Source of the DNA: Fimbriimonadaceae bacterium
Lineage (GTDB): Bacteria; Armatimonadota; Fimbriimonadia; Fimbriimonadales; Fimbriimonadaceae
Direction: 5' to 3'
Assembly (NCBI GenBank): GCA_019454105.1
Contig: CP075364.1
Coordinates: 1,987,362-2,051,361 of the forward strand
DNA length: 64,000 nucleotides
Shown here: positions 18,316 through 27,351 of the stretch, one piece after another
Numbering within the stretch: the first letter of the stretch is position 1
Layout of the letters: the number at the start of each line of letters is the position of its first letter
Notes under the pieces: generated by a model
The model's input: only the letters and a program-made list of their open reading frames with translations
Database searches by the model: none
Told to the model about the DNA's origin: nothing
Program-made: the position numbers and the translations under genes

Positions 18316-19105
18316 GAAACTTGACTCCAGACTCCATGGCTTGGGGAACTCCGGGCTTCGTCATATCGACCGCGTGCCCCATTCCTTCGACAATGACCGT
18401 CTCAGATTCGACGCCAGCCTCTTTGAGGGCCTCCCGAAGTCGCTCGGCCTGCTTGACGGGCACCAGTTTGTCTTCCGACCCATGAATCGTGAATACCGGC
18501 GAGCTCTCTTTTCCAACATACGACAACGGCGAGAACTTTCGAACCTCTTCGCCCGCATCGGCGTACTTCTTGCCGATGACCGCGAACGCCACTTGGTCCG
18601 CGATCTGGGGATCGAAGTCTTGCGACAGGTCGGTCGGACCAAAAATATTGAAGACGGCTTGCACTCGGGAGCTTGTGCCAGCGGCTGGAGCGTCCGTGAA
18701 CCCGAGCAGGAGGGCTAAGTGACCTCCAGCCGAGCCGCCTGCGGCACCAATCCTGTCAGGATCGACCGCGAACTCGGCCGCATTGGCCCTAAAAAACCGG
18801 ACAGCAGCCTGGACGTCCTCAAGCATCGCGGGCCAGCGATGTTTGGGCGCCAGTCGGTAGCTCACGGTGGCGGCGGCCATGCCCTCTTTGGCAATCGCTT
18901 GGCAAAGAGCGTCCATGTCTTGCCGCTTGCCGGACATCCATGCTCCGCCGTGGATGACGACGACCAGCCCCGAGGGGCCGTCGTCAGTCTTGACGGGGCG
19001 ATAGAAGTCGAACTTGAGTTGCTCGCCTGCGGCCTCACGGTAGACGATGTCCTTGTCGACGTCGGGCCGAGCGACGAGCGCGCACCAGAGAGCGATCGAG
19101 AGCAT
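18284..19105 (-). CDS. Alpha/beta-hydrolase esterase (hormone-sensitive-lipase-like)
   Basis: A 273-residue hydrolase with a short hydrophobic N-terminus that may be a signal peptide. Oxyanion motif HGGAW (52-56), nucleophile Ser125 in GGSAGG, acid in GSEDKLVPV and His in GMGHAVD complete the triad. It probably cleaves an ester such as an acetyl group on a sugar or a small substrate. It converges with the CBM9-like gene. Confidence 0.9.
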   Translation of the reverse strand: MLSIALWCALVARPDVDKDIVYREAAGEQLKFDFYRPVKTDDGPSGLVVVIHGGAWMSGKRQDMDALCQAIAKEGMAAATVSYRLAPKHRWPAMLEDVQAAVRFFRANAAEFAVDPDRIGAAGGSAGGHLALLLGFTDAPAAGTSSRVQAVFNIFGPTDLSQDFDPQIADQVAFAVIGKKYADAGEEVRKFSPLSYVGKESSPVFTIHGSEDKLVPVKQAERLREALKEAGVESETVIVEGMGHAVDMTKPGVPQAMESGVKFLKKRLAPQSG

Positions 19106-19164
19106 TCTGGGATTGTGGATTCAAGCCGTCAGTTGGCCATGGGCCGCCGATAGGAGGAACCAGC

Positions 19165-20388
19165 GTGATCTCACCGACCACACGAGACCGGATCCAGTCG
19201 CTTGACTTCTTGCGGGGGATCGCCGTGCTCGGGATCCTTTGGGCGAACATTGTCTTTTTCGCCTCGCCAATGATCGCCTCGACCCTCAGCGGGAGGTCGG
19301 AAGGGGCCGTCCACTGGGGCGAGTGGGGAGCGGCCCTTCACGCCACGCTCGTGACCGGCAAGTTCCGGGCCATGCTCGCGATCCTCTTTGGGGTGGGCCT
19401 CTGGCTCCAATTCGTCAAGCGCCGCTCCTCCGGCTCTGCGTGGCCGTCGTCGTATCTTTGGCGCGTCTTCTGGCTTGGAGTCATCGGCGTCTGTCACATG
19501 ATGTTCCTGTGGCTGGGCGACGTCTTGACAGCCTATGCGGCCACGGCTCTCGTGGCGGTCTTGTTCGTCAAGCTGAGCGACCGGGTCCTGCTCTGGACCG
19601 CGGCCGGACTCCTCGCGCTGAACCTACTCTTAGCCATTCTCCTCGTCGCTTTTAGTTTCTTCCCCACGAGTTCGATGGATGGGGGAGCCCTCTTCAGACT
19701 GATAGAGTCTGTCCCGTCGGCAGCCGAGACCGCCATCTTCCGTTCTGGGACTTGGTTCGACCAACTCGCGCTCAGAGCAATGCTGGTCCCGCTCTTCGCT
19801 GGATCCGCCTTGTTCCTCCCGCTCAATCTGCTCCATCTCTTCTTGATCGGCATCGTACTGGCCCGAAGCGGAGTGCTGGCCCGTCCGAGCGCGTCACCCA
19901 AGGTGCGCGACCTGTGCCTCAAGCTTGGATTTGGGATCGGACTGCCCCTGAACGCCCTCCCATTTCTCAATCCTGTCCTGGGGACGACGGCCTCGTACGC
20001 CATGGTGAACGAACTCGGGGCCAACACGTTCTTGGCCCTGGGATACCTCATGCTTGGAGCCGTGGCTGTGGAGAAAGGGGCCGTCTCTTGGCTGGTCGCC
20101 CTCTTCCGACCCGTGGGCCAATTCGCCTTGACCTCCTATCTGCTTCAGTCGGCCCTGGCGTCGATCGCTTGCTACTCCTGGGGGCTCCGGCTTTATGGTC
20201 AGCTTCAAGGCTGGTGGCTTGCCGGTCTAGTCCTCGCCGTCTGGTCGGTCGTGATCGCCTTCGCTCACCTATGGGCCCAGTTCGCTACGATCGGCCCCGT
20301 CGAGTGGGTTTGGAGGAGCCTGAGCGAGGGTCGGCGCTTGCCCCTACGGCGGTTCAAATCTCAGTCTGAGGCCGTCGCCGCAGCTTGA
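19165..20388 (+). CDS. DUF418-family multi-pass membrane protein
   Basis: A 407-residue membrane protein with about ten hydrophobic helices. It begins RIQSLDFLRGIAVLGILWANI, split here at the family motif LDFLRGIA, and carries the DUF418 C-terminal domain (GQFALTSYLLQS). The family resembles acyltransferase-3 membrane proteins, and its activity is not established. Start GTG with an excellent TAGGAGGAA six nt upstream. Its 3' end overlaps hspR by 35 nt on the opposite strand. Confidence 0.9.
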   Translation: MISPTTRDRIQSLDFLRGIAVLGILWANIVFFASPMIASTLSGRSEGAVHWGEWGAALHATLVTGKFRAMLAILFGVGLWLQFVKRRSSGSAWPSSYLWRVFWLGVIGVCHMMFLWLGDVLTAYAATALVAVLFVKLSDRVLLWTAAGLLALNLLLAILLVAFSFFPTSSMDGGALFRLIESVPSAAETAIFRSGTWFDQLALRAMLVPLFAGSALFLPLNLLHLFLIGIVLARSGVLARPSASPKVRDLCLKLGFGIGLPLNALPFLNPVLGTTASYAMVNELGANTFLALGYLMLGAVAVEKGAVSWLVALFRPVGQFALTSYLLQSALASIACYSWGLRLYGQLQGWWLAGLVLAVWSVVIAFAHLWAQFATIGPVEWVWRSLSEGRRLPLRRFKSQSEAVAAA

Positions 20389-20758
20389 TGGCCGGCAACA
20401 ACGGCTCATCCCGCCTGACAGGAGCGTTGCTGTTCGCCATCAGGTTCTGCATTCGCCTCTCCACGTCCGCTTGGTACTCCAGGAGCTGGGACTCCATGTC
20501 GATCCGCACCTCCTCCATCTCGTCCAGCAACTTGAGGATGATCTCGACCCCGGCCAGGTTGACACCGAGGTGCTGGGTCAACCGCTGGATCCGCCTCACC
20601 CTCTGGATGTCCTCGTCGCTATAAAGACGGTTCTTGGTGCCGACCCGGGCTGGGACGACCAGCCCGAGTCGCTCATATTGGCGGAGGGTTTGGGGATGGA
20701 CGCCACAAAGTTCTGCGGCGACCCCGATCATGTAGACAGGTTGGTTGGTCGCTCTCAT
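20354..20758 (-). CDS. hspR: HspR-like MerR-family heat-shock repressor
   Basis: A 134-residue MerR-fold regulator: helix-turn-helix with wing in [21 protein letters not shown] (in pieces), followed by [21 protein letters not shown] and a leucine-rich dimerisation helix. It lies in an operon behind dnaJ (ATGA overlap, 20755-20758), as in actinobacterial dnaK operons. The operon carries a perfect HAIR operator upstream (21723-21743). Together these make HspR a confident call. It should repress the operon until heat or misfolded protein relieves it. Confidence 0.92.
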   Translation of the reverse strand: MRATNQPVYMIGVAAELCGVHPQTLRQYERLGLVVPARVGTKNRLYSDEDIQRVRRIQRLTQHLGVNLAGVEIILKLLDEMEEVRIDMESQLLEYQADVERRMQNLMANSNAPVRRDEPLLPAIKLRRRPQTEI

Positions 20759-21702
20759 GAGGTCTTCATCGTCTCCGCCAACTTTTCGAGCAGTCTCTTC
20801 TGTTCATCCGTCAGATTCTTGGGCACCGCCAATTTGATCTTCGCGAGCAGGTCGCCGCGGCCCCCTCCCAGCTTCGATATTCCTTGTCCTTGGAGCCTGA
20901 AGGTCTGTCCTGGCTGGGTGCCGGCCGGGATCAGGATCTTGCCCGCCGAGCGAGGAGTCGGAACCCTGACTTCGCCGCCCAAGGCGGCCAAGGGGAAGGG
21001 GACCTCCACGTCCACCTCGGTGTCCTCACCCCTTCTTCGGAACTGGGGGTCGGGCAAGGTCCGCACGGACACATAGAGGTCGCCGGCCCGATTGTTCGAA
21101 CCGCGCGAGCCGCCCCCGGGCACTCTCAGCTTCTTTCCGTCTTGGAACCCGGCGGGAATCTTGACGGTGACGTTCCTCGGGGTGACTACCGTGCCACGGC
21201 CATGGCAAGCCGGGCAAGTTCCCCGGGCCGCTTGCCCGGTCAGTCGAACGTAACCCGCGCCGCCGCAAGTCGGACAGGCGTCCTCCGTCTGATAACTCAG
21301 CTTCCTCTCGGACCCTTGGTCGATCTCCTTGAGGCTCAAATCGATCGTCCTTTCCACGTCTTGGGGCTCGACCGCCGTGGGCCTAAAGACCTCGCCGCCA
21401 AAGCCGAAGAAGTTGCCGAAGAGGCCCCCGAGATCGATGTCCACTCCTTGGCCAAAATCGGCGCCACCGCCTTCGGACGCCCGCTCCCACATTGCGCCAT
21501 AGCGGTCGTAGGCTTTTCTCTTTTCCGGATCCGAGATCACGTCATAGGCCTCCGTCGCCTCTTTGAACTTGGACTCGGCCTCAGGATTGTTCGGATTCAC
21601 GTCTGGGTGGTACTTCCTCGCCAGCCGCCGATAAGCCGACCGAACCGCCTTTTCGTCGGCGTCCCGAGGCACCCCCAGAACTTCGTAATAGTCTCTTGGC
21701 AT
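20755..21702 (-). CDS. DnaJ-like co-chaperone with half-size zinc finger
   Basis: A 315-residue Hsp40. The J domain (1-70) has HPD at 32-34, followed by a G/F linker. The zinc region has only two CxxC pairs (C143/C146 and C163/C166) instead of the four CxxCxGxG repeats of a standard DnaJ. The substrate-binding beta domains follow, with [14 protein letters not shown] and the CTDII end. It stimulates a DnaK partner, which is not in this window. It is the first gene of the dnaJ-hspR operon. Confidence 0.94.
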   Translation of the reverse strand: MPRDYYEVLGVPRDADEKAVRSAYRRLARKYHPDVNPNNPEAESKFKEATEAYDVISDPEKRKAYDRYGAMWERASEGGGADFGQGVDIDLGGLFGNFFGFGGEVFRPTAVEPQDVERTIDLSLKEIDQGSERKLSYQTEDACPTCGGAGYVRLTGQAARGTCPACHGRGTVVTPRNVTVKIPAGFQDGKKLRVPGGGSRGSNNRAGDLYVSVRTLPDPQFRRRGEDTEVDVEVPFPLAALGGEVRVPTPRSAGKILIPAGTQPGQTFRLQGQGISKLGGGRGDLLAKIKLAVPKNLTDEQKRLLEKLAETMKTS

Positions 21703-21722
21703 GCTTCTCAGGCACTCATCCT

Positions 21723-21743
21723 CTTGAGTCTATAATACTCAAG
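21723..21743. promoter_or_regulatory. HAIR operator (HspR binding site)
   Basis: CTTGAGT (21723-21729), seven nt, then ACTCAAG (21737-21743): a perfect match to the HAIR consensus CTTGAGT-N7-ACTCAAG. It ends 21 nt upstream of the dnaJ start, exactly where an autoregulated dnaJ-hspR operon needs it. Confidence 0.93.
21731..21736 (+). promoter_or_regulatory. TATAAT -10 box inside the HAIR spacer, facing the HDOD gene
   Basis: The seven-nt HAIR spacer contains a perfect TATAAT on the plus strand, 40 nt before the HDOD start at 21776. The opposite strand reads TATTAT for dnaJ. No good -35 is seen for either direction. If used, HspR would block both promoters. Confidence 0.45.
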
Positions 21744-21775
21744 CGAGTCCAAGGAGGATTCGGTTCCCTCACCCA

Positions 21776-22684
21776 ATGTTCACTTTTGTAGACTATTGGG
21801 CGAGTCAGAGCCTCCAATACTTTGTACCAGTGGATCTCGAGAGCCTAGAAATCAGGATGTCCCGCAGCGAGAACCTTCCGCCGCTGCCGCAGGTCGCCAG
21901 CCAAATCCTCAAGCTGGCCGACGATCCGGACGTGGGGGCCAAGGACATTGAAAGGGTCATCGAGAAGGATCCGGCCGTCACCGCCAAAATTTTGAAGGTC
22001 GCTAACTCTCCTTACTATGGGGGGGCGCAAATCGGCACGATCGGAAGGGCGATCGGGTTCCTGGGCATGAACCAGATCCGCTCCATCGTCGTGGGGCTCG
22101 CCATCCAGCAGATGATGAACGCCAAAACCTCGGCACAAACGTTTTCCAGGCTCGATTTTTGGCGCCACTCGCTCACGGTGGCAACAGCGGGCCGGATCGT
22201 CGGCAAGCTGCGCCTCGCGAGCAAGGCCGACGAGATCTATTGCGCGGGCATCATGCACGACATCGGCCTGATCGCCCTCGAAAGGTTTCTTCCGACCCAA
22301 CTCGCGATCATCCTTCAACAGACCAAGTCCTCGGGCTTGTCGCTGGAGACCGTGGAGTTGGAGGTCCTTGGATACACCCACCGCGACGTGGGCCGCGTCC
22401 TGGCCGAAAAGTGGCAGCTAGGCCCCGTGATCACGAACGCGATCCGGTACCTCCATGATCCGGACGAGGACGAGTTCTGTTACGAGACGACATGCATCGT
22501 CGCCGCTGCCGAAGTGCTTGCCAACAACTTGGGCAGCACCCTGTGCGGTACGCCCGAAGACTCGGCAATGAGCCAAGACCTGATTGACGCGGTTGGACTG
22601 CCCGAAAAGCAGTACAGCATCGTCATTCAGGTCTTGGAGCAGGAAGTCACCAGGACGGCCGACTCTCTTCAGCTGGCGGCCTAG
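21776..22684 (+). CDS. HDOD domain protein
   Basis: A 302-residue protein. After a poorly conserved lead, residues from about 30 form an HDOD domain: LPPLPQVASQILKLADDP, KDPAVTAKILKVANSPYY and GIMHDIGLIALE. HDOD proteins resemble HD phosphohydrolases but usually act as signalling scaffolds linked to c-di-GMP, chemotaxis or competence. The true start may be the GTG at about 21830 or the ATG at 21857 (MSRSENLPPLPQ). A strong AAGGAGGA at 21751-21758 is too far from any start codon. Its TAG stop shares CTAG with the stop of the convergent EF-G gene. Confidence 0.9.
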   Translation: MFTFVDYWASQSLQYFVPVDLESLEIRMSRSENLPPLPQVASQILKLADDPDVGAKDIERVIEKDPAVTAKILKVANSPYYGGAQIGTIGRAIGFLGMNQIRSIVVGLAIQQMMNAKTSAQTFSRLDFWRHSLTVATAGRIVGKLRLASKADEIYCAGIMHDIGLIALERFLPTQLAIILQQTKSSGLSLETVELEVLGYTHRDVGRVLAEKWQLGPVITNAIRYLHDPDEDEFCYETTCIVAAAEVLANNLGSTLCGTPEDSAMSQDLIDAVGLPEKQYSIVIQVLEQEVTRTADSLQLAA

Positions 22685-24750
22685 TCTTCCTCTTCCTTGC
22701 GGTGCTTCTCGTACTCCTTGATCAAGGACTGTTGCTCGTTGTGCGGCAGTTCGTCGTAGTGCGAGAGAGTGCTGCGGAAATGGCCGCGCCCCTTCGTGAT
22801 CGAGCGGAGATCGAGAGCGTAGCGCATCATCGTCGCCATCGGCACCGTCGCCCGCACCCGGGTCTTGCCGGGTGAGGCTGGCTCCATGCCCTGAAGCTGG
22901 CCCCGCCGAGTGTTGAGGTCGCCGACCACGTCGCCGACCGCCTCATCCGGCACGTCTACTTCGAGCTTCATCATCGGCTCCAGGATGGTGGGCTGGGCCT
23001 TCTCGGCCGCTGCCTTGAACCCGATCCGCGCCGCCGTCTTGAAGGCCATCTCGCTGGAGTCGACATCGTGGTACGAGCCGTCGTAGACCACGACTTTCAC
23101 GTCCACGACCGGGTAGCCCGCCAAGAAGCCAGAGGTCATTGTCTCTTTGACCCCCTTCTCGATCGCAGGGATGAAGTTCTTCGGGATCGATCCGCCCACG
23201 ACCTGGTTTCCGAACTCAAATCCGGTGCCTCGCTCCAAGGGCTCGATCCTGAGCCAGCAGTCCCCGTATTGTCCCTTTCCGCCCGTCTGGCGCTTGAAAC
23301 GCCCTTGGGCCTGGGCGGTCGACTTGACCGTCTCTTGGTAGGGCACCTTGGCCTCTTCGATCGTGACGCTGACTCCGAACCGGGTCTTGAGCTTCTCGAT
23401 CGCGGTGTCGATGTGGATGTCGCCCATCCCTTCGAGCAACTCCTGGTGCATCACCGTGTCGCGCACATATCGCAAGGTCGGGTCTTCTTCAAGAAGGCGC
23501 GTAAGGGCCCCGCCCAGCTTGTCTTCGTCGGCCTTGGAGACGGGCTTGATCGCCACCCGATAGATCGGGTCGGGGAACTTGATCGGCGGCAGGCTGATCT
23601 TGTCCTTGGCCGTGCTCAGCGTGTCGCTCGTGTGGGTGTCCTGAAGCTTGGCGATCGCGCAAAAGTCGCCAGCTCCGACCACGGTCGCGTTCTCCTGGTT
23701 CTTCCCGTGCGGATAAAAGAGGTTGTGGACGCGCTCGTCCTTTTCGTGGGCCACGTTCCACACGTGGTCGTCCGCCTTGAGAGTGCCGCTGAAGACCCTG
23801 ACATAGTTGATCTTCCCGACATAGGGGTCGGCAGTGGTCTTGAAAACGAACCCGATGAGCGGACCGTTCGGGTCCTCTTGATAGAGCTTGCCGTCGGAAC
23901 CGGTCACGGGGTGATAGAGCGGCGAGGGAAGCTCCCCGACGATGCGGTCAAGCAGCGTTGCCAGGCCGATCCCGCTCGCTGCGGAACCGATGAGCACCGG
24001 CACCACGCGACCCTCTTTCACGCCGATCATGAGCCCGTGCTCCACCTCTTCTTCGGTCAGCTTCTCGCCCTCGAGGTACTTCGCCATCAGGTCGTCGTCG
24101 CCTTCGGCGGCGGCGTCCATCATCTTGTCGTGGAGCCGTTCCGCCTCTTCGGCATATCCGGCTGGAATCTCCTCGATCTCCTCGCCCCGGTCTTTGCCCT
24201 TGTAAACCTTCATGTTCAGCAGGTCGAGCACACCGGAGAAGGCTGCCTGGTGGCCGATCGGGATCTGGCAGTCCACGACGCGGTTGCCGTATCGCGCGTG
24301 CAGGGTCTCCATCAGTCCCGGAAAGTCGGCGTTGTCGCGCTCGAGCTTGTTCACGAAAATGCACCGGGCCAAGCCGTGCTCTTCCGCCACTTCCCAAGCC
24401 AAATCGAACCCGACGTCCAGGTCGCGCTTGGCCTCGCAGACGATGATGAAGGCGTCCACGACCCGGGCGGCAGCATGGAGGTCGCCGATGAAGTCGGGGA
24501 ACCCGGGGACGTCGATCAGATTGATCTTATGGTCGTGCCACTCCATCGACAGCACAGCGGCGCTGACACTGATCTTGCGGCGGATCTCGAGCGGGTCGAA
24601 GTCGCTTTGGGTGTTGCCGGCCTCGACGGTCCCGACACGGTCGGCGACGCCGGCCGTGTAGAGCATGTGCTCTACAAGCATAGTCTTGCCGGAACCGCCG
24701 TGGCCGACAATGGCGACGTTGCGGATCTTGTCTGGTGAGTACTGTTTCAA
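22681..24750 (-). CDS. EF-G-like GTPase (EF-G2 type paralogue)
   Basis: A 689-residue protein with the full EF-G domain order (G, II, III, IV with GGKGQYGDCW, V). It is not the main EF-G. The P-loop is GHGGSGKT (16-23) rather than AHIDAGKT, G3 reads DVPGFPDF with Phe84 where the catalytic His normally stands, and G4 is NKLE (133-136). These are features of EF-G2-type paralogues, whose role is uncertain (ribosome-linked, possibly stress or recycling). No rpsL/rpsG/tuf context is present. TTG start with GGGAGG nine nt upstream. Confidence 0.92.
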   Translation of the reverse strand: MKQYSPDKIRNVAIVGHGGSGKTMLVEHMLYTAGVADRVGTVEAGNTQSDFDPLEIRRKISVSAAVLSMEWHDHKINLIDVPGFPDFIGDLHAAARVVDAFIIVCEAKRDLDVGFDLAWEVAEEHGLARCIFVNKLERDNADFPGLMETLHARYGNRVVDCQIPIGHQAAFSGVLDLLNMKVYKGKDRGEEIEEIPAGYAEEAERLHDKMMDAAAEGDDDLMAKYLEGEKLTEEEVEHGLMIGVKEGRVVPVLIGSAASGIGLATLLDRIVGELPSPLYHPVTGSDGKLYQEDPNGPLIGFVFKTTADPYVGKINYVRVFSGTLKADDHVWNVAHEKDERVHNLFYPHGKNQENATVVGAGDFCAIAKLQDTHTSDTLSTAKDKISLPPIKFPDPIYRVAIKPVSKADEDKLGGALTRLLEEDPTLRYVRDTVMHQELLEGMGDIHIDTAIEKLKTRFGVSVTIEEAKVPYQETVKSTAQAQGRFKRQTGGKGQYGDCWLRIEPLERGTGFEFGNQVVGGSIPKNFIPAIEKGVKETMTSGFLAGYPVVDVKVVVYDGSYHDVDSSEMAFKTAARIGFKAAAEKAQPTILEPMMKLEVDVPDEAVGDVVGDLNTRRGQLQGMEPASPGKTRVRATVPMATMMRYALDLRSITKGRGHFRSTLSHYDELPHNEQQSLIKEYEKHRKEEED

Positions 24751-24837
24751 CTGCGGATGCCTCCCGACGCTGGGTGCGCACGGCGCGGCTCGGTCAGCTT
24801 CGACCGAGTCCTTCAGCTTAGCACGTCAGAGGAGGGT

Positions 24838-25647
24838 TCAGCCGTGGGGTTCGATCCGCCCGTCTTCGCGACCGATCCAGAGCGCGCCGTTTGCGAGAAG
24901 CACCATCGATTTCACGTCGCGGCGGCTCACTTCGTCAGGCATGGAGACCACTCGTTTGAGCTTCCCTTCTTCGTTGTAGAAAGCCACGAGGACAGAACCG
25001 TCGGCGTCCTCGAACGCCACCGGGGCAAGGTCCGACCAGCCTTCGACGATCCCAATGGGGCGTACCGCTCCCTTTGGCAGTTCGCTCGGCTCGACCATCC
25101 AGGCTCGCACCGGGCGCATGGAGTAAAGCACCCCTGCGACGCCGTCCCGTGCCTGCACCGTGATCGAGAGTCCGTTCTTCTTCCAGTCCTCGTCGGGCAT
25201 CAGGTTCATCAGGTTCTGGCCGACCGTCACGCCGGTCACTGGGATCCGGTTGCTCCGCTCTTCGGTCCACGTCTCGCCATCGGTCGACTGGGCCTGCCCG
25301 GTCCGTGAGTCCTGAAGCAAGAGCTGACCGTTCGTCAGCCCCAGCAAGGAGTCGGGGCGGAAGCCCGGCGGGAGCTTGAGGGCTTCAGGAGACTTCTGTC
25401 CCGCCGACATCCGGACAACATGGAGGGCGCCCTCCTGCTCGAACAGGGCGAAGAAATGGCCTGGCCGGCCCGGGGCCGCGTCGAGGATCTTGATGGACCG
25501 GTCTTTCTGGATCAGGCCGGTCAAGGATTCGCCCTTGGCGAACATGTGATAACCGTCGGGCCAGACCGCCAGCACCGCATCACCGGACACGGAGAGTTTC
25601 GGAGCCGTCACCATGAGAGCCAAGGCGAGCCAAACCGCCGTCATCAC
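24838..25647 (-). CDS. Secreted protein of unknown function
   Basis: A 269-residue protein with a signal peptide (MMTAVWLALALMVTA). Repeating strand-rich segments such as GRPGHFFALFEQEG, TGQAQSTDGETWTE and GALWIGREDGRIE suggest a small beta-propeller with one Asp-box-like motif, but I cannot name a family. It lies alone downstream of a repeat-rich gap. The start could be the GTG at 25647 or the adjacent ATG at 25644. Confidence 0.68.
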   Translation of the reverse strand: MMTAVWLALALMVTAPKLSVSGDAVLAVWPDGYHMFAKGESLTGLIQKDRSIKILDAAPGRPGHFFALFEQEGALHVVRMSAGQKSPEALKLPPGFRPDSLLGLTNGQLLLQDSRTGQAQSTDGETWTEERSNRIPVTGVTVGQNLMNLMPDEDWKKNGLSITVQARDGVAGVLYSMRPVRAWMVEPSELPKGAVRPIGIVEGWSDLAPVAFEDADGSVLVAFYNEEGKLKRVVSMPDEVSRRDVKSMVLLANGALWIGREDGRIEPHG

Positions 25648-25707
25648 TCAGTTTGACGTCTTACCAGGCCGCAGGTGCTGCATCACCGAATTCGACCCCC
25701 AACTGGA

Positions 25708-25837
25708 AGCCCCTTCCCGTTGACGGATGGGGGGGCAAGCGGCGGGAGATTGAAGTCCCCTCCCCCCGTTCATAGGGCGGAGGTGGGGCCTGAGATCCCC
25801 TCCCCCGTTCACGGGGGAGGGGGCAGGGGGTGGGGGC
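25708..25837. repeat. Three decaying copies of a C-run/G-run palindrome
   Basis: Three tandem units of the form AG(A/T)-CCCCTCCCCC-GTTCAC-GGGGGAGGGG occur at about 25708-25738, 25757-25788 and 25797-25822. The last is a perfect 10-bp stem with a six-nt loop, and the first two are worn. Similar palindromes occur as the terminator at 4893-4919 and, degraded, inside sufB (about 5536-5560). The gap 25648-25916 holds nothing else I recognise. Confidence 0.75.
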
Positions 25838-25916
25838 CGGATCGGCTCAGGCCTTAAATTCGCGCCCCATCCACCAAGAGCAACCTCTCGCGCCTGGCAA
25901 CCGTCAATCGTCAATA

Positions 25917-26222
25917 ATGAACTCAGGAATGCCGTTCGACGTCGAAGGTGTCATTGCCCTCTCCATCGGTTTCGGCCTTTGCGTTGTGGTGCCGATCGTC
26001 GCCATGCTCCTGGCCCACCAGCGCAAGATGGCGGAAGTGGTGCGAAAGCAACAGGCCGACCCCGTGCTGATCCAGCACATCCAGCACCTTCAGAACCAGA
26101 TCGACCAACTCCGCGACCGGCTCAACGAACGCATCCTCGCCCAGGACTCCGCACGGGCCGTGCCGCCCTCCTTTCCCGAAGGGCAGCCTCGGACACCCGC
26201 GCAAGAAGCGGAACCGAACTAG
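25917..26222 (+). CDS. Small membrane protein with coiled coil
   Basis: About 101 residues starting at the ATG at 25917 (MNSGMPFDVEG); the upstream extension to 25830 runs into the repeat. One transmembrane helix (VIALSIGFGLCVVVPIVAML) is followed by a charged amphipathic helix with heptad spacing and a Pro-rich tail. The layout recalls PspB-type inner-membrane proteins, but similarity is not strong enough for a name. It is convergent with the DUF1854 gene, overlapping by 4 nt. Confidence 0.7.
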   Translation: MNSGMPFDVEGVIALSIGFGLCVVVPIVAMLLAHQRKMAEVVRKQQADPVLIQHIQHLQNQIDQLRDRLNERILAQDSARAVPPSFPEGQPRTPAQEAEPN

Positions 26223-26704
26223 ACGGTTCGTTCCAAGATCGCGCGGCTCTCGGGGTCGAGCCGGTCGACGGGAACGTCGTAACGGTTGCCGTCCACGTCA
26301 GTGAGCAGCAGCCTTTCTGGCGCAAGCCAGTTCGCGTTCTCCTGGAGGCTCTGAGTGACGAAGTCGCGCGGGCCCCGGTCCGTCTCGACGCTCCAGTAGC
26401 CAGTGCCGAACTCGCTCCGTACACTCAGGATACGCGTCACAGTCGAGGTCAGGTACCGGCGGTGCAGCTCCTCTTCGAGCATCTGCCGCTGGTCGGGACT
26501 GAGCGTCGCCGGGTCGTCGATCATCAAGATCTCCTTCCCTTTACCGTCCAATAGTGACAGGAACCGCCCTGGATGCGACAAGGGCGCTGCCCAGGCGGGG
26601 ACGACTTGTGTGTACGATCGTTCCTCCAGCGTCAACCGGAGCCGACCTACGGGGGCGTAAAAGAGTCTCAATCTTTCCCCATTATGTCCTTCCATCGCAC
26701 TCAT
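26219..26704 (-). CDS. DUF1854 family protein
   Basis: A 161-residue protein recognisable as DUF1854 from its C-terminal block: NWLAPERLLLTDVDGNRYD and DRLDPESRAILE. DUF1854 proteins are usually encoded beside a fused ABC exporter, often near cyanophycin genes. That exporter is present here at 28597-30768, but about 1.9 kb away. The ATG shares ATGA with the stop of the lipoprotein gene upstream. The function is unknown. Confidence 0.85.
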   Translation of the reverse strand: MSAMEGHNGERLRLFYAPVGRLRLTLEERSYTQVVPAWAAPLSHPGRFLSLLDGKGKEILMIDDPATLSPDQRQMLEEELHRRYLTSTVTRILSVRSEFGTGYWSVETDRGPRDFVTQSLQENANWLAPERLLLTDVDGNRYDVPVDRLDPESRAILERTV

Positions 26705-27351
26705 TCGTCATCTTTAGGCCAAATACCTCGGGATTGGTCTCGTAACTGTTCCAGTGTGAAGTCAGTGCCACCCTCGAACATCATCTTGTCCAGTCCCGCA
26801 TTCTCGAGGGCATGCACCCACTTCTTTCCACGTTCCTTCGGGTCGGGTTCGATCTGGCGAACTAAGTTGATAAGAAAGTGGAGAAGATCAGTTGTCCAGC
26901 CGTGCTTATCGAGCCGAAATGTCTGGTCGATTGCGAAGGGAATACCATTTTGAAATCTACCAGACACTCGGACGAGTCTGGACGTCGCTTTCGTCAGGTC
27001 GATTGGCTCCCTCCGGACTTGTCGCTGCCCTTGTGACTGCGTATAGATGATCTTCTCCTTGTCTTCGTTAGGAGAAGAAACTGCCCTCAGGGACCAAGGT
27101 TCGACCCCTCCGACAACGTCCCTGTAGAGGTCGATTAGGACTCGGCCACTCGTCGTTAATCGGGATCGTTGGGCCCGAAACGACTGAACCGTGGAATCGT
27201 CCTCCGACTCGAATGCCTGAGTCAATCGCACGGCTGCATTCTCGGCCGTCTCTCGCGAAGGTCGACAGCCTACGACACCGAGTACTCCCGGAAGAGAACA
27301 GACCCCAGCCACGACAAGGAATAGGCTTCTAAGCCGGAATGTTTGGGTCAC
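26701..27351 (-). CDS. Predicted lipoprotein of unknown function
   Basis: I place the start at GTG 27351, giving about 216 residues that begin with a basic/hydrophobic lead and lipobox GVVGC. A longer frame to 27519 would bury this signal. The mature part is helical and charged, with no family I recognise. It is translationally coupled to DUF1854 (ATGA overlap). GC content is lower than in the flanking genes, suggesting later arrival. Confidence 0.65.
   Translation of the reverse strand: MTQTFRLRSLFLVVAGVCSLPGVLGVVGCRPSRETAENAAVRLTQAFESEDDSTVQSFRAQRSRLTTSGRVLIDLYRDVVGGVEPWSLRAVSSPNEDKEKIIYTQSQGQRQVRREPIDLTKATSRLVRVSGRFQNGIPFAIDQTFRLDKHGWTTDLLHFLINLVRQIEPDPKERGKKWVHALENAGLDKMMFEGGTDFTLEQLRDQSRGIWPKDDE

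Noticed and set aside
23068-24738. A 556-codon open frame opposite the EF-G gene, and similar long frames opposite sufB, deoB and ruvB
   Set aside because: These are GC-rich antisense shadows of clear genes, have no homology and no ribosome sites.
25648-25916. CRISPR or other spacer-repeat array in the repeat-rich gap
   Set aside because: The units are palindromic C/G runs with no constant-length spacers and no cas genes nearby.
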